Origin: Mesorhizobium_G sp050247155
GTDB taxonomy: Bacteria; Pseudomonadota; Alphaproteobacteria; Rhizobiales; Rhizobiaceae
Length of the DNA stretch: 64,000 bases
Assembly (NCBI GenBank): GCA_050247155.1
Contig: JBFWUS010000001.1
Coordinates: forward strand, 124,001-188,000
Reading direction: 5' to 3'
Position numbers and translations under genes: made by a program. A model generated the notes under the pieces. That model was not told the origin of the DNA. It was given only the letters and a program-made list of their open reading frames with translations, and ran no database searches. Below, one piece after another: positions 25,465 through 32,945 of this stretch (its first letter is position 1; each line of letters begins with the position of its first letter).

Positions 25465-27240
25465 CTACCCCTGCTCCTGCAATCTTCTGGCAATCGCCCG
25501 ATGCAGGTCGGGCGCTGCGGCGACGAGCGCTTTGGCGGCGGCTGATTGCGGATTGTCCAACACAGCGCCGGTGACGCCCCGCTCGACGATCTTGCCCTCG
25601 TGCATGACCAGCACCTCGTCGGTGATCGCGCGGGCGACGGTCAGGTCATGCGTGATAAAAAGATACGCCACGCCGAGCCGGTGATTGAGGTCGGCGAACA
25701 GGTCCAGCACCTGTGCGCGGATCGAGACGTCGAGCGCCGAAACCGGCTCATCCGCCACGATCAGCTTCGGGCGCGTGATGAGTGCGCGGGCAATCGACAG
25801 CCGCTGGCGTTGACCGCCTGAAAATTCATGCGGATATTTGTCCATGTCCGCAGGCGCGAGGCCAACTTCGTGCAAGGCGGTCTTGACCAACTCGCGGCGT
25901 TCAGCCGGCGACGGCTTTTTCTCCAGCAGATGGAGGGGTTCCGAGACGAGGCGTTCGACGCGATGACGCGGGTCGAACGAGCCGTAAGGATCCTGGAACA
26001 CGACCTGCATGTTGCGGCGAGCGGGTTTCAGCTCGGCCTCGGTCTTGGTTGTGAGGTTGTCGCCGCCGAACTCGATGGTCCCGGCAGTCGGTCGGTCGAG
26101 CGCCAGGATCATGCGGGCAAGCGTTGACTTGCCGCAACCTGACCGGCCGACGAGTGCGATGGATTGGCCGGATTTTAGGTCGAACGAGACATTGTCGACG
26201 GCGCGGAAGGTTTCGGGTTTGGCGAAGAGGGAGGTTCGGCGGGTCGGGTAGTCCCGGGTGATGGACGACACGCGGAGGAGGGGGCCGTGTTCAGTTCTTG
26301 TAGGACCCCCCTCTGTCCTGCCGGACATCTCCCCCTCAAGGGGGGAGATCGGCAGCGATGACGGTTGGCGAAAACCTTGCGGCCGGCTGATCTCCCCCCT
26401 TGAGGGGGAGATGTCCGACAGGACAGAGGGGGGTCGCTGAAAGGATTGGCTCGAATTTCCTCGTCTTACCATCGGCACGTGCATCGAAGCCTGGGCAAGT
26501 TGGCGCGTGTAGGGATGCACCTGTTCTGACAACACCCGCGCGGTCTCGCCTTCCTCCATCACTTCGCCCTTGCGCAGGATAACGATGCGGTCGGACATGT
26601 CGGTGACAACAGCCAGATCGTGCGAGATCAGCAGCAGACCCATGCGGTTTTCGTGTACGAGTTCGCGAAGGAGTTCCAGGATCTGCGCCTGCAAGACAAC
26701 ATCCAGCGCCGTCGTCGGCTCGTCGGCGATCAAGAGCTTCGGTTTCAAGGCAGTGGCGATGGCGATGACGACGCGCTGGCGCTGACCTCCGGAGAGTTCG
26801 TGCGGATAGCGTGACAGCGGGAATTTTGATTCCGGTAAGCCGACGCGGTCGAGGATTTTTCGCGCGCCGTTTTCGGCGTCGGCGCGGGAGGCGCGCGTGT
26901 GCCAGCGAATACCCTCGGCCACCTGCTCGCCGATCGTCTTGACCGGGTTCAGCGCTGTCATCGGCTCTTGGAACACCATGCCAATGTCGTCGCCGCGCAG
27001 CGCATTCATCTCGTCTTCGGTGGCGGAGAGGATGGCTTTGCCATTGAACGTCACACGGCCGGAGGCTCGAGCGCCACGCGGCAGAAGTTGCATGACGGTG
27101 AGCGCCGTCATCGACTTGCCGGAGCCGGATTCGCCGACCAACCCCAGCACCTCGCCGGCCTCGATCGACAGGTCGATGTCCTTCAGGATCGGCGTGCCGC
27201 CGATGTCGAGCCGCAGCTTTTGGATTTCCAGCAGGCTCAC
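25465..27240 (-). CDS. Fused dual ATP-binding protein of a peptide-type ABC transporter
   Basis: Two complete ABC ATPase domains are joined in one 591-residue chain. The first has Walker A GESGSGKS (36-43) and signature LSGGQ (149-153); the second has GRSGCGKS (365-372) and FSGGQ (473-477). Both carry the C-terminal extensions of the Opp/Dpp class. Residues 269-312 of the linker are encoded by a copy of a palindromic intergenic repeat that stays in frame. Without it the length would match the usual 540-550 residues. It is the last gene of the permease unit and overlaps the second permease by four bases. Confidence 0.93.
   Translation of the reverse strand: MSLLEIQKLRLDIGGTPILKDIDLSIEAGEVLGLVGESGSGKSMTALTVMQLLPRGARASGRVTFNGKAILSATEDEMNALRGDDIGMVFQEPMTALNPVKTIGEQVAEGIRWHTRASRADAENGARKILDRVGLPESKFPLSRYPHELSGGQRQRVVIAIATALKPKLLIADEPTTALDVVLQAQILELLRELVHENRMGLLLISHDLAVVTDMSDRIVILRKGEVMEEGETARVLSEQVHPYTRQLAQASMHVPMVRRGNSSQSFQRPPSVLSDISPSRGEISRPQGFRQPSSLPISPLEGEMSGRTEGGPTRTEHGPLLRVSSITRDYPTRRTSLFAKPETFRAVDNVSFDLKSGQSIALVGRSGCGKSTLARMILALDRPTAGTIEFGGDNLTTKTEAELKPARRNMQVVFQDPYGSFDPRHRVERLVSEPLHLLEKKPSPAERRELVKTALHEVGLAPADMDKYPHEFSGGQRQRLSIARALITRPKLIVADEPVSALDVSIRAQVLDLFADLNHRLGVAYLFITHDLTVARAITDEVLVMHEGKIVERGVTGAVLDNPQSAAAKALVAAAPDLHRAIARRLQEQG
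26304..26435. repeat. Palindromic repeat with 47-bp arms inside the ABC ATPase gene
   Basis: Arms 26304-26350 and 26389-26435 are inverted copies of each other, starting GACCCCCCTCTGTCCTGCCG and ending with the mirror image. The 132-bp length equals 44 codons, so the frame is kept. The same arms occur at 36854-37011 between soeB and soeC. Confidence 0.9.
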
Positions 27241-28103
27241 CGCTCGCGCCTCAGCTTCGGGTCGAGCGTGTCGGAGAGGCCGTCACCGAGCAGGTTCAGG
27301 CCAAGCGCAGTGATGACGATGGCCATGCCGGGAAAGATCGCCAGATAGGGCGCCACGATCATGCGCGTCTGCGCGTCGAACAGCATGCGCCCCCAACTCG
27401 GGGCGGGCGGCTGCGCGCCGAGGCCAACATAAGACAGGCCGGCCTCGGCCAGAATGCCGAGCGCGAACTGAATGGTTCCTTGCACCAGCAGAAGGTTCGC
27501 GATGTTGGGCAGGATGTGTTCGACGGTGATGAGCCCCGGCCCCTTGCCGGCGGCGCGCGCGGCCAGGATGAATTCGCGCGGCCAGATGGCCAGCGCGCCG
27601 GCGCGGGCCGTGCGGGCGAAAACCGGGATGTTGAAGATGCCGATGGCGATGATGGCGTTGATGGCGCCCGGGCCGAAAACGGCCGTGATCATGACTGCCG
27701 ACAAAAGGGCGGGAAAGGCGAAGACGAGATCGTTGAAGCGCATCACTGCCTCATCCAACCAGCCGCCACGGGCCGCTGCCCAGCAACCAAGCGGCACGCC
27801 GAGCCCCATGCCGATGCCGACGGCGACCAGCGCGACAGCGATGGAATTGCGCGCGCCGACCATGATCATGGAGAGGTTGTCGCGGCCGAAATGATCTGTG
27901 CCCAGCCAATGCGCAGCGGAGGGTGGTTGCATCTTGTCGGCCACGATGAGCTTCGTGACGTCGTAGGGCGTCCAGAAAAAGGAGACGACGGCCAGCAGCG
28001 CGATGAACGCCGTCAGCACGAAGCCGATGACGAAGGAACGGTTCTGGAAGGCACGCTTCACAATGCCCGCGAAGCTCTCGGTCTCGATGGCCTCGACGCT
28101 CAA
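27237..28103 (-). CDS. Peptide-type ABC transporter permease (DppC type)
   Basis: The 288-residue inner-membrane protein has about six helices and the DppC-type features, including HWLGTDHFGRDNLSMIMVGARN and the EAA loop EFILAARAAGKGPGLITVEHILPN (read here as AARAAGKGPG). It starts with TTG at 28103, which overlaps the stop of the first permease as TTGA; a GAGGG ribosome site lies seven bases upstream. The long frame that continues in from further upstream is a shadow of the other permease. The four-base overlap at both ends indicates tight coupling in the operon. Confidence 0.9.
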   Translation of the reverse strand: MSVEAIETESFAGIVKRAFQNRSFVIGFVLTAFIALLAVVSFFWTPYDVTKLIVADKMQPPSAAHWLGTDHFGRDNLSMIMVGARNSIAVALVAVGIGMGLGVPLGCWAAARGGWLDEAVMRFNDLVFAFPALLSAVMITAVFGPGAINAIIAIGIFNIPVFARTARAGALAIWPREFILAARAAGKGPGLITVEHILPNIANLLLVQGTIQFALGILAEAGLSYVGLGAQPPAPSWGRMLFDAQTRMIVAPYLAIFPGMAIVITALGLNLLGDGLSDTLDPKLRRER

Positions 28104-29047
28104 TGTCGTGCCCTCAGCCGGGGATCGACGACGGCGTAGGAGAGATCGACCAGAAAATTGACGAGGATGACGGCGGCGACGAGCAGCATCACGACGCCTT
28201 CCACAACGATCAGATCGCGCTGGGTGATGGCCTGAAAGATCAACCGCCCGAGACCCGGCAGATAAAAGACGTTTTCGATGATGATCGTGCCGGCGAGCAG
28301 GAAGGCGAATTGCAGGCCGAGAATGGTGAGCACGGGGATCATCGCGTTGCGTAGCGCATGTCGCCACAGCACATAGCGACGCGGCATGCCCTTGGCGCGA
28401 GCCGTGCGGATGTAATCCTCTCCGAGTACTTCGAGCAGTGCCGAACGTGTGACGCGAGCAAGGATCGCGGCTTGCTGGAGGGCCAGGGCGAGGGCCGGCA
28501 GAATGAGCGCCTTCAATGCCGGCCAGATGCCAGCGCTCCAACCCGGAAAGCCGCCGGCCGGCACGAGCCGCAGCCAGACGGCAAAGATGTAGACGAGGAT
28601 CAGGGCGAACCAGAAATTCGGCAGGGCGACGCCGAACTGTGTGACGCCCATGGCGGCAGTATCGGCGGCCTTGCCTCGACGCGCGGCGGCAAACAGGCCG
28701 ACGGGGATGGCGATGACGACAGACAACAGGAGCGAGATGATCGCCAGCGGAAGCGATACGGCCGCGCGTTCGGCGATCAGGTCGATGACCGGGGAGGAAT
28801 AGGTGTAGGAACGGCCGAAATCCAGTGTCAGCAGGCCGCCGACCCAGGAAAGATATCGCCAGACAATGGGCTGATCGAGGCCCATCTGCTCGCGTAGTGC
28901 GGCGACGGCGTCGGGCGTGGCGTTCATGCCGAGCATAAGTTGAGCAGGGTCGCCGGGGATGATCTCCAGCACGGCGAAGACGACGATGGACGCGGCAATG
29001 AGGGTGATAAGGGCGACGAAGAGGCGCTGGAGGAGGTAGGCGGTCAT
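28100..29047 (-). CDS. Peptide-type ABC transporter permease (DppB type)
   Basis: The 315-residue protein has six membrane helices and DppB-class motifs: VFAVLEIIPGDPAQLMLG near the start, the EAA loop GEDYIRTARAKGMPRRYVLW and GLQFAFLLAGTIIIENVF. It is the first permease gene after the receptor gene on the minus strand. A 222-bp palindromic repeat lies between it and the receptor gene. The partner proteins are the DppC-type permease, the fused ATPase and the receptor. Confidence 0.93.
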   Translation of the reverse strand: MTAYLLQRLFVALITLIAASIVVFAVLEIIPGDPAQLMLGMNATPDAVAALREQMGLDQPIVWRYLSWVGGLLTLDFGRSYTYSSPVIDLIAERAAVSLPLAIISLLLSVVIAIPVGLFAAARRGKAADTAAMGVTQFGVALPNFWFALILVYIFAVWLRLVPAGGFPGWSAGIWPALKALILPALALALQQAAILARVTRSALLEVLGEDYIRTARAKGMPRRYVLWRHALRNAMIPVLTILGLQFAFLLAGTIIIENVFYLPGLGRLIFQAITQRDLIVVEGVVMLLVAAVILVNFLVDLSYAVVDPRLRARH

Positions 29048-29058
29048 GGTGCGCCTTT

Positions 29059-29280
29059 ACCCTCCCCCTTGTGGGGGTGAGGAGCCGGTTTGCGAAGCAA
29101 ATCAATCGTGCCAGTGGCACGATTGAGGGATCCGAACGCCGGGGAGCTGCTAAGCAGCGGGGCCCCGGCGCGGCGCCAGCCCTCGGCTATGGCCTCGGGC
29201 GTTCGTCGCTCGAAAAGCCCATTATGGGGCTTTTCGTTGGCCTCTGGCCAAACACTCCTCACCCCCACAAGGGGGAGGGT
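29059..29280. repeat. Palindromic intergenic repeat in the ABC operon
   Basis: Perfect 26-bp inverted arms lie at 29059-29084 (ACCCTCCCCCTTGTGGGGGT and six more bases) and 29255-29280. Inside is a second hairpin, TCAATCGTGCCA-G-TGGCACGATTGA, around 29104-29128. The element fills the gap between the receptor gene and the first permease gene, where differential expression of receptor and permease is common. Confidence 0.88.
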
Positions 29281-29291
29281 GAAGGCCGGCA

Positions 29292-30773
29292 TCAATCGAC
29301 CCACTTCACCTTGGTCAAGTCCGTCGCCTGGATCGGGGCGTTTTCCCACATGCCCTGCAGCTTGGCGTCCCAGACGCCGACTTTCGCGAGTTCGAACAGG
29401 AACACCGCCGGCACGTCATGGGCGAGGGTCTTCTGCGCGGCACCGAGGATTTCCTTCCGCTTGGCGTCGTCGTTGGTGACCTTCAATTCCGCCATCAGCT
29501 TGTTGAACTCGGGGTTCTCGTACTGAAAATAGTAGCCCGGCCGCCCATAGATATCGATGTCGTTCGCCTCGGTGTGCGAGACGATCGTCATGTCGAAATC
29601 CTTGTCGGTGAAGACCTTGCTCAACCAGTCGGCCCATTCGACCGGAATGATCTCGGCCTCGATGCCGATCTCGCGAAGCTGCGAGGCGATGACCTGACCG
29701 CCGTCGCGGGCGTAGGGCACGGGCGGCAGTTTCAGCGTCGTCTTGAAGCCGCTCTCCAGGCCGGCGGCCTTCAGATATTCCTTTGCCTTGGCGACATCGT
29801 ATGGGTAGGTGCCGACCAGATCGACATAGGCGGGATTGGCCGGCGACATATGCGAGCCGATCGGCGTTCCGAGACCGGAGCCATTGCCGGCGATCACGGC
29901 GGCGCGGTCAATGGCTGATGCAATCGCCTGCCGCACCTCCAGCTTGTTGAACGGCTCCTTCTTGTTGTTCATCGACAGCAGCGTCTCGCCTTCGGTCACG
30001 CCGATGACGACCTTTAGGCGTGGGTCGGCCTCAAGCTGTGGCCGGGCATCTCCGAGCGGCGCGTTGGGGAAGGCCTGCACGTCGCCCGAGAGCAGGGCCG
30101 GCACGGCGGCGGCCGCATCGGGAATCACGCGGAACTCGACCTTGTCCAGCGCGACCGGCTCACCCCAATAGCTGTCGGATTTCGCCAGCTTGATCGCCGA
30201 GCCCTTGGCCCAGCTCTCGAATTTGAACGGCCCGGTGCCGACCGGCTTTTCCTTGTTGCCGTCGGCCGATTCCGGCGCGACGATCACCGCGTCGCCAAGG
30301 CCCATGTTCCAGGCGAAGAGTCCTTCGGGAGCCTTCAGCGTCACCTTCACCGTCGCCGGATCGACGACCTCGACAGACTCGATGCCGGCAAAGAGCCCTT
30401 TCTGGGCGTTGGTCGATTTTTCGTCGCGGGCGCGGTCGAGCGAGAATTTCACATCATCGGCGTTGAAGTCCGAGCCGTCGTGGAATTTTGCGCCGGTCCG
30501 AAGCTTGAAGGTGTAGACCTTGCCGTCGTCGGAAACGGTCCAGCTTTCGGCTAGCCCAGGCTGAGCCTGGCCTTTCTCATCGATGCGCGTCAGGCCTTCG
30601 AAGACATTGGCGTAGACTACTTCATCGATGGCGGCGGCGGCGCCGGCCGTTGGATCGAGATGCGGCGGTTCCAGAACAACGCCGACCACCAGATCGGTGC
30701 GGGCGGCAAGCGCTGCGGTGCTCGAAGCGAAGGCAATCGCGGCCGCCGCGAGAATGGATTTCCAGGCTCTCAT
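29292..30773 (-). CDS. Peptide-type ABC transporter substrate-binding protein
   Basis: This 493-residue periplasmic receptor of the SBP_bac_5 class has a signal peptide cut after STAALA and the family segment VVGVVLEPPHLDPTAGAAAA. The body shows the conserved YANVFEGLTRID and SWTVSDDGKVYTFKLRTGAK (in part) pattern. Ligands of this class are peptides, opines, nickel chelates or other amino compounds. An M20 deacylase gene directly upstream on the same strand suggests that the ligand is an N-acylated or amide-linked amino acid. That is inference. Confidence 0.93.
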   Translation of the reverse strand: MRAWKSILAAAAIAFASSTAALAARTDLVVGVVLEPPHLDPTAGAAAAIDEVVYANVFEGLTRIDEKGQAQPGLAESWTVSDDGKVYTFKLRTGAKFHDGSDFNADDVKFSLDRARDEKSTNAQKGLFAGIESVEVVDPATVKVTLKAPEGLFAWNMGLGDAVIVAPESADGNKEKPVGTGPFKFESWAKGSAIKLAKSDSYWGEPVALDKVEFRVIPDAAAAVPALLSGDVQAFPNAPLGDARPQLEADPRLKVVIGVTEGETLLSMNNKKEPFNKLEVRQAIASAIDRAAVIAGNGSGLGTPIGSHMSPANPAYVDLVGTYPYDVAKAKEYLKAAGLESGFKTTLKLPPVPYARDGGQVIASQLREIGIEAEIIPVEWADWLSKVFTDKDFDMTIVSHTEANDIDIYGRPGYYFQYENPEFNKLMAELKVTNDDAKRKEILGAAQKTLAHDVPAVFLFELAKVGVWDAKLQGMWENAPIQATDLTKVKWVD

Positions 30774-30897
30774 CGCAATCTCCCAAGGCGAATGGCTGCC
30801 GGATAGAAGCCTGAATTCTTGGCTGAGTAAATCGCGTTTGTGCTGATCTCGAGAATAGACCGGGATGGATTTTTAGCCGCCGTGGGGCGGCCAGCGT

Positions 30898-32175
30898 TCA
30901 AGTTATCTTGCCCTTGAGCAGCAGCCCCAACCCAATCGCCATCACTTTCGCCGACTCCACCATGTCGTCGATGCCGACCCACTCGTCGGGACGGTGTGCG
31001 AGGTCGAGGATGCCGGGACCATAAGCGATGCAATCGTAGAGATGGCCGATGCGCGCGATGTGTTTCTGGTCATAAGTACCCGGCGATATGACGTATTCCG
31101 GCTCGCGATCGAAGATTTCGCGGATCGCTTCGGAGACCGCCTTCACCACCGGCGCGTCGCGCTCGGTCATCGTCGGCTGCACTTCCATGATGTCACGGAT
31201 TTCATAGTCGAATTTTTGCCGCTCATGTTTCAGGCGGTCCAAGATCGCGGTCACTTCGGCTTTCACCTCGCCGATCTTCTCCTCCAGCAGGAAGCGACGG
31301 TCGATCGTGAGACGGCACCAGTCGGGCACGTTAGGCGAGGGGAGGCCGGGGCGAAAATCGTCGGTCTGGCCGCCATGGATGGAATTCAAATTGATGGTCG
31401 AGCGCCGCGCGCCGGGCGGCACGACCGGCATGTTTGTGCGTTTGGCGTCAAGCGCCGGGAATAGGTCGTGCTCGAAAGCTTCGATCACCGCGCCCATGTG
31501 GCGAACGGCGCAATCACCGAGGAACGGCATCGACCCGTGTGCGATCTCGCCCTTGGTTTCGATCTCGGCCCACCAGACGCCGCGATGGCCGAGGCAGACG
31601 CGATCCTTGTTCAGCGGTTCCGGAATAATGACATGGTCGACGCGCGGTTTGGAGAAATAGCCCAGCTTCGCCAGATGGGCGACGCCGCCAAAGCCGCCCG
31701 ACTCCTCATCCGCCGTGCCGGAAATCTCGATCGCGCCGGGGACATCGGGAAAAGTTTCGATGAAGGCTTCGACGGCGATGATCGAGGCGGCGAGACCTCC
31801 CTTCATATCGCAAGCGCCGCGGCCATAGACGCGGCCATCCCGGATGATCCCGGCAAACGGATCCAGCGTCCAGTCTTCACCTGCCTCGACCACGTCGATA
31901 TGCGAGTTGAAATGAACGGTCGGTCCCTTCGATCGCCCCTCGCGCCGGCAGACCACATTCCAGCGCGGATAGCGGTCCGTGTCGCCGGGGGCGCCTTCGG
32001 CACGAATGTATTCGATGTCGAAGCCTCGCTGGCGCAGGCGCTCGCCGATGAATTCCGCGCAGGGCAGGTAGACATCGCCGGGCGGATTGACAGTCGGAAA
32101 GCGGATCAGGGCCGCCGTCATCTCGGCGACCTCGTCGCGTTTCGCCTCGACCCGCCGTTTCAACTCTTCGTTCAT
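30898..32175 (-). CDS. ArgE/DapE-type M20 deacylase
   Basis: This 425-residue metallohydrolase has the M20 signatures: the metal ligand in FNSHIDVVEAG, the DMKGG loop with its bridging aspartate, and the catalytic TADEESGG. Members remove acyl groups from acyl amino acids, for example acetylornithine or succinyl-diaminopimelate. ATG 32175 (MNEELKRRVEAK) was chosen over a frame open to 32340 because the upstream part has no family similarity. It precedes the peptide-type ABC transporter genes on the same strand by about 120 bp, so uptake and hydrolysis may be linked. Confidence 0.9.
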   Translation of the reverse strand: MNEELKRRVEAKRDEVAEMTAALIRFPTVNPPGDVYLPCAEFIGERLRQRGFDIEYIRAEGAPGDTDRYPRWNVVCRREGRSKGPTVHFNSHIDVVEAGEDWTLDPFAGIIRDGRVYGRGACDMKGGLAASIIAVEAFIETFPDVPGAIEISGTADEESGGFGGVAHLAKLGYFSKPRVDHVIIPEPLNKDRVCLGHRGVWWAEIETKGEIAHGSMPFLGDCAVRHMGAVIEAFEHDLFPALDAKRTNMPVVPPGARRSTINLNSIHGGQTDDFRPGLPSPNVPDWCRLTIDRRFLLEEKIGEVKAEVTAILDRLKHERQKFDYEIRDIMEVQPTMTERDAPVVKAVSEAIREIFDREPEYVISPGTYDQKHIARIGHLYDCIAYGPGILDLAHRPDEWVGIDDMVESAKVMAIGLGLLLKGKIT

Positions 32176-32373
32176 GATGTTGATTGAGCAGCGATTAAGC
32201 GTGAGTTGCAAGGGCGTCGAGCTAGGCCAGTGAATCCGGCCAATCACGCGAAGTTGTTTCGTCGCAAGGCCCGTGTTTTGGAAGTTTGCTAAAGGTTTGG
32301 GCGTAGCGTGACGTCTAATCGGTGCGAATAGAGGCAACAACCGAGACCGTTAGACAGAGACAGGGGCAAATCG

Positions 32374-32805
32374 ATGAAGCGTAGTTTCTTGGCGGCCGCC
32401 GCCTTCGCGGCCCTTCTTTTTGGCGCGACCGTGCAGGGCATGGCCGCGTCTCTGGTGGCGCATGTCGACATCGGCGCTCAGCGCATGACCGTCAGCGAAG
32501 GCGGGCGCGTGATCTATAGCTGGCCGGTTTCGACCGCCCGCGCAGGCTACTACACGCCGCGCGGCTCGTACCGTCCGACGCGCCTCCACAAGATGTGGTA
32601 TTCGCGTAAATACGACATGTCGCCGATGCCGTATTCGGTGTTCTTCCGGGGCGGCTATGCCATCCATGGCACAGGTTATGTGAAGAGCCTCGGGCGCCCA
32701 GCGTCGCATGGCTGTGTGCGGCTTTCCAAGGGCAATGCCGCAGCCTTCTACAGCCTGGTGCGTCAGCACGGCAACAAGAACACGCGCATCGTTCTGACGA
32801 ACTAA
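32374..32805 (+). CDS. L,D-transpeptidase (YkuD family)
   Basis: This 143-residue exported protein has a signal peptide (KRSFLAAAAFAALLFGATVQG) and a single YkuD domain with the active-site motif HGTGYVKSLGRPASHGCVRLS, given here as H98 and the nucleophile C114 in SHGC. Such enzymes make 3-3 cross-links in peptidoglycan or anchor outer-membrane proteins. It has no LysM or binding domain. It is monocistronic, divergent from the M20 deacylase gene. Rhizobia carry many paralogues, so the specific role is not clear. Confidence 0.93.
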   Translation: MKRSFLAAAAFAALLFGATVQGMAASLVAHVDIGAQRMTVSEGGRVIYSWPVSTARAGYYTPRGSYRPTRLHKMWYSRKYDMSPMPYSVFFRGGYAIHGTGYVKSLGRPASHGCVRLSKGNAAAFYSLVRQHGNKNTRIVLTN

Positions 32806-32850
32806 GCGGGCGCTTGGCTCATCAATGCGGGGCGGCGAAAGCCGACTCGC

Positions 32851-32868
32851 ATTTTGTCTAGACAAAAT
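32851..32868. promoter_or_regulatory. 18-bp perfect palindrome upstream of soeA
   Basis: ATTTTGTCTAGACAAAAT is a perfect palindrome 78 bp before the soeA start. The core TTGTCTAGACAA resembles operators of GntR-type regulators. A possible -35 (TTGACG, 32875-32880) follows it. No regulator gene lies next to it. Confidence 0.6.
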
Positions 32869-32945
32869 CGACATTTGACGTCGCGGGGACCGTTTCCTTC
32901 CGTTGCGGTCCCGGCTACGACTCGGCGTGAGAGGAGTCGCGCCGT

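Noticed and set aside
27237..29120. A 627-codon continuous minus-strand frame
   Set aside because: Only the last 288 codons match a DppC-type permease. The upstream part is an Arg/His-rich shadow of the DppB-type gene in another frame; a TTG start at 28103 with a ribosome site explains the real gene.
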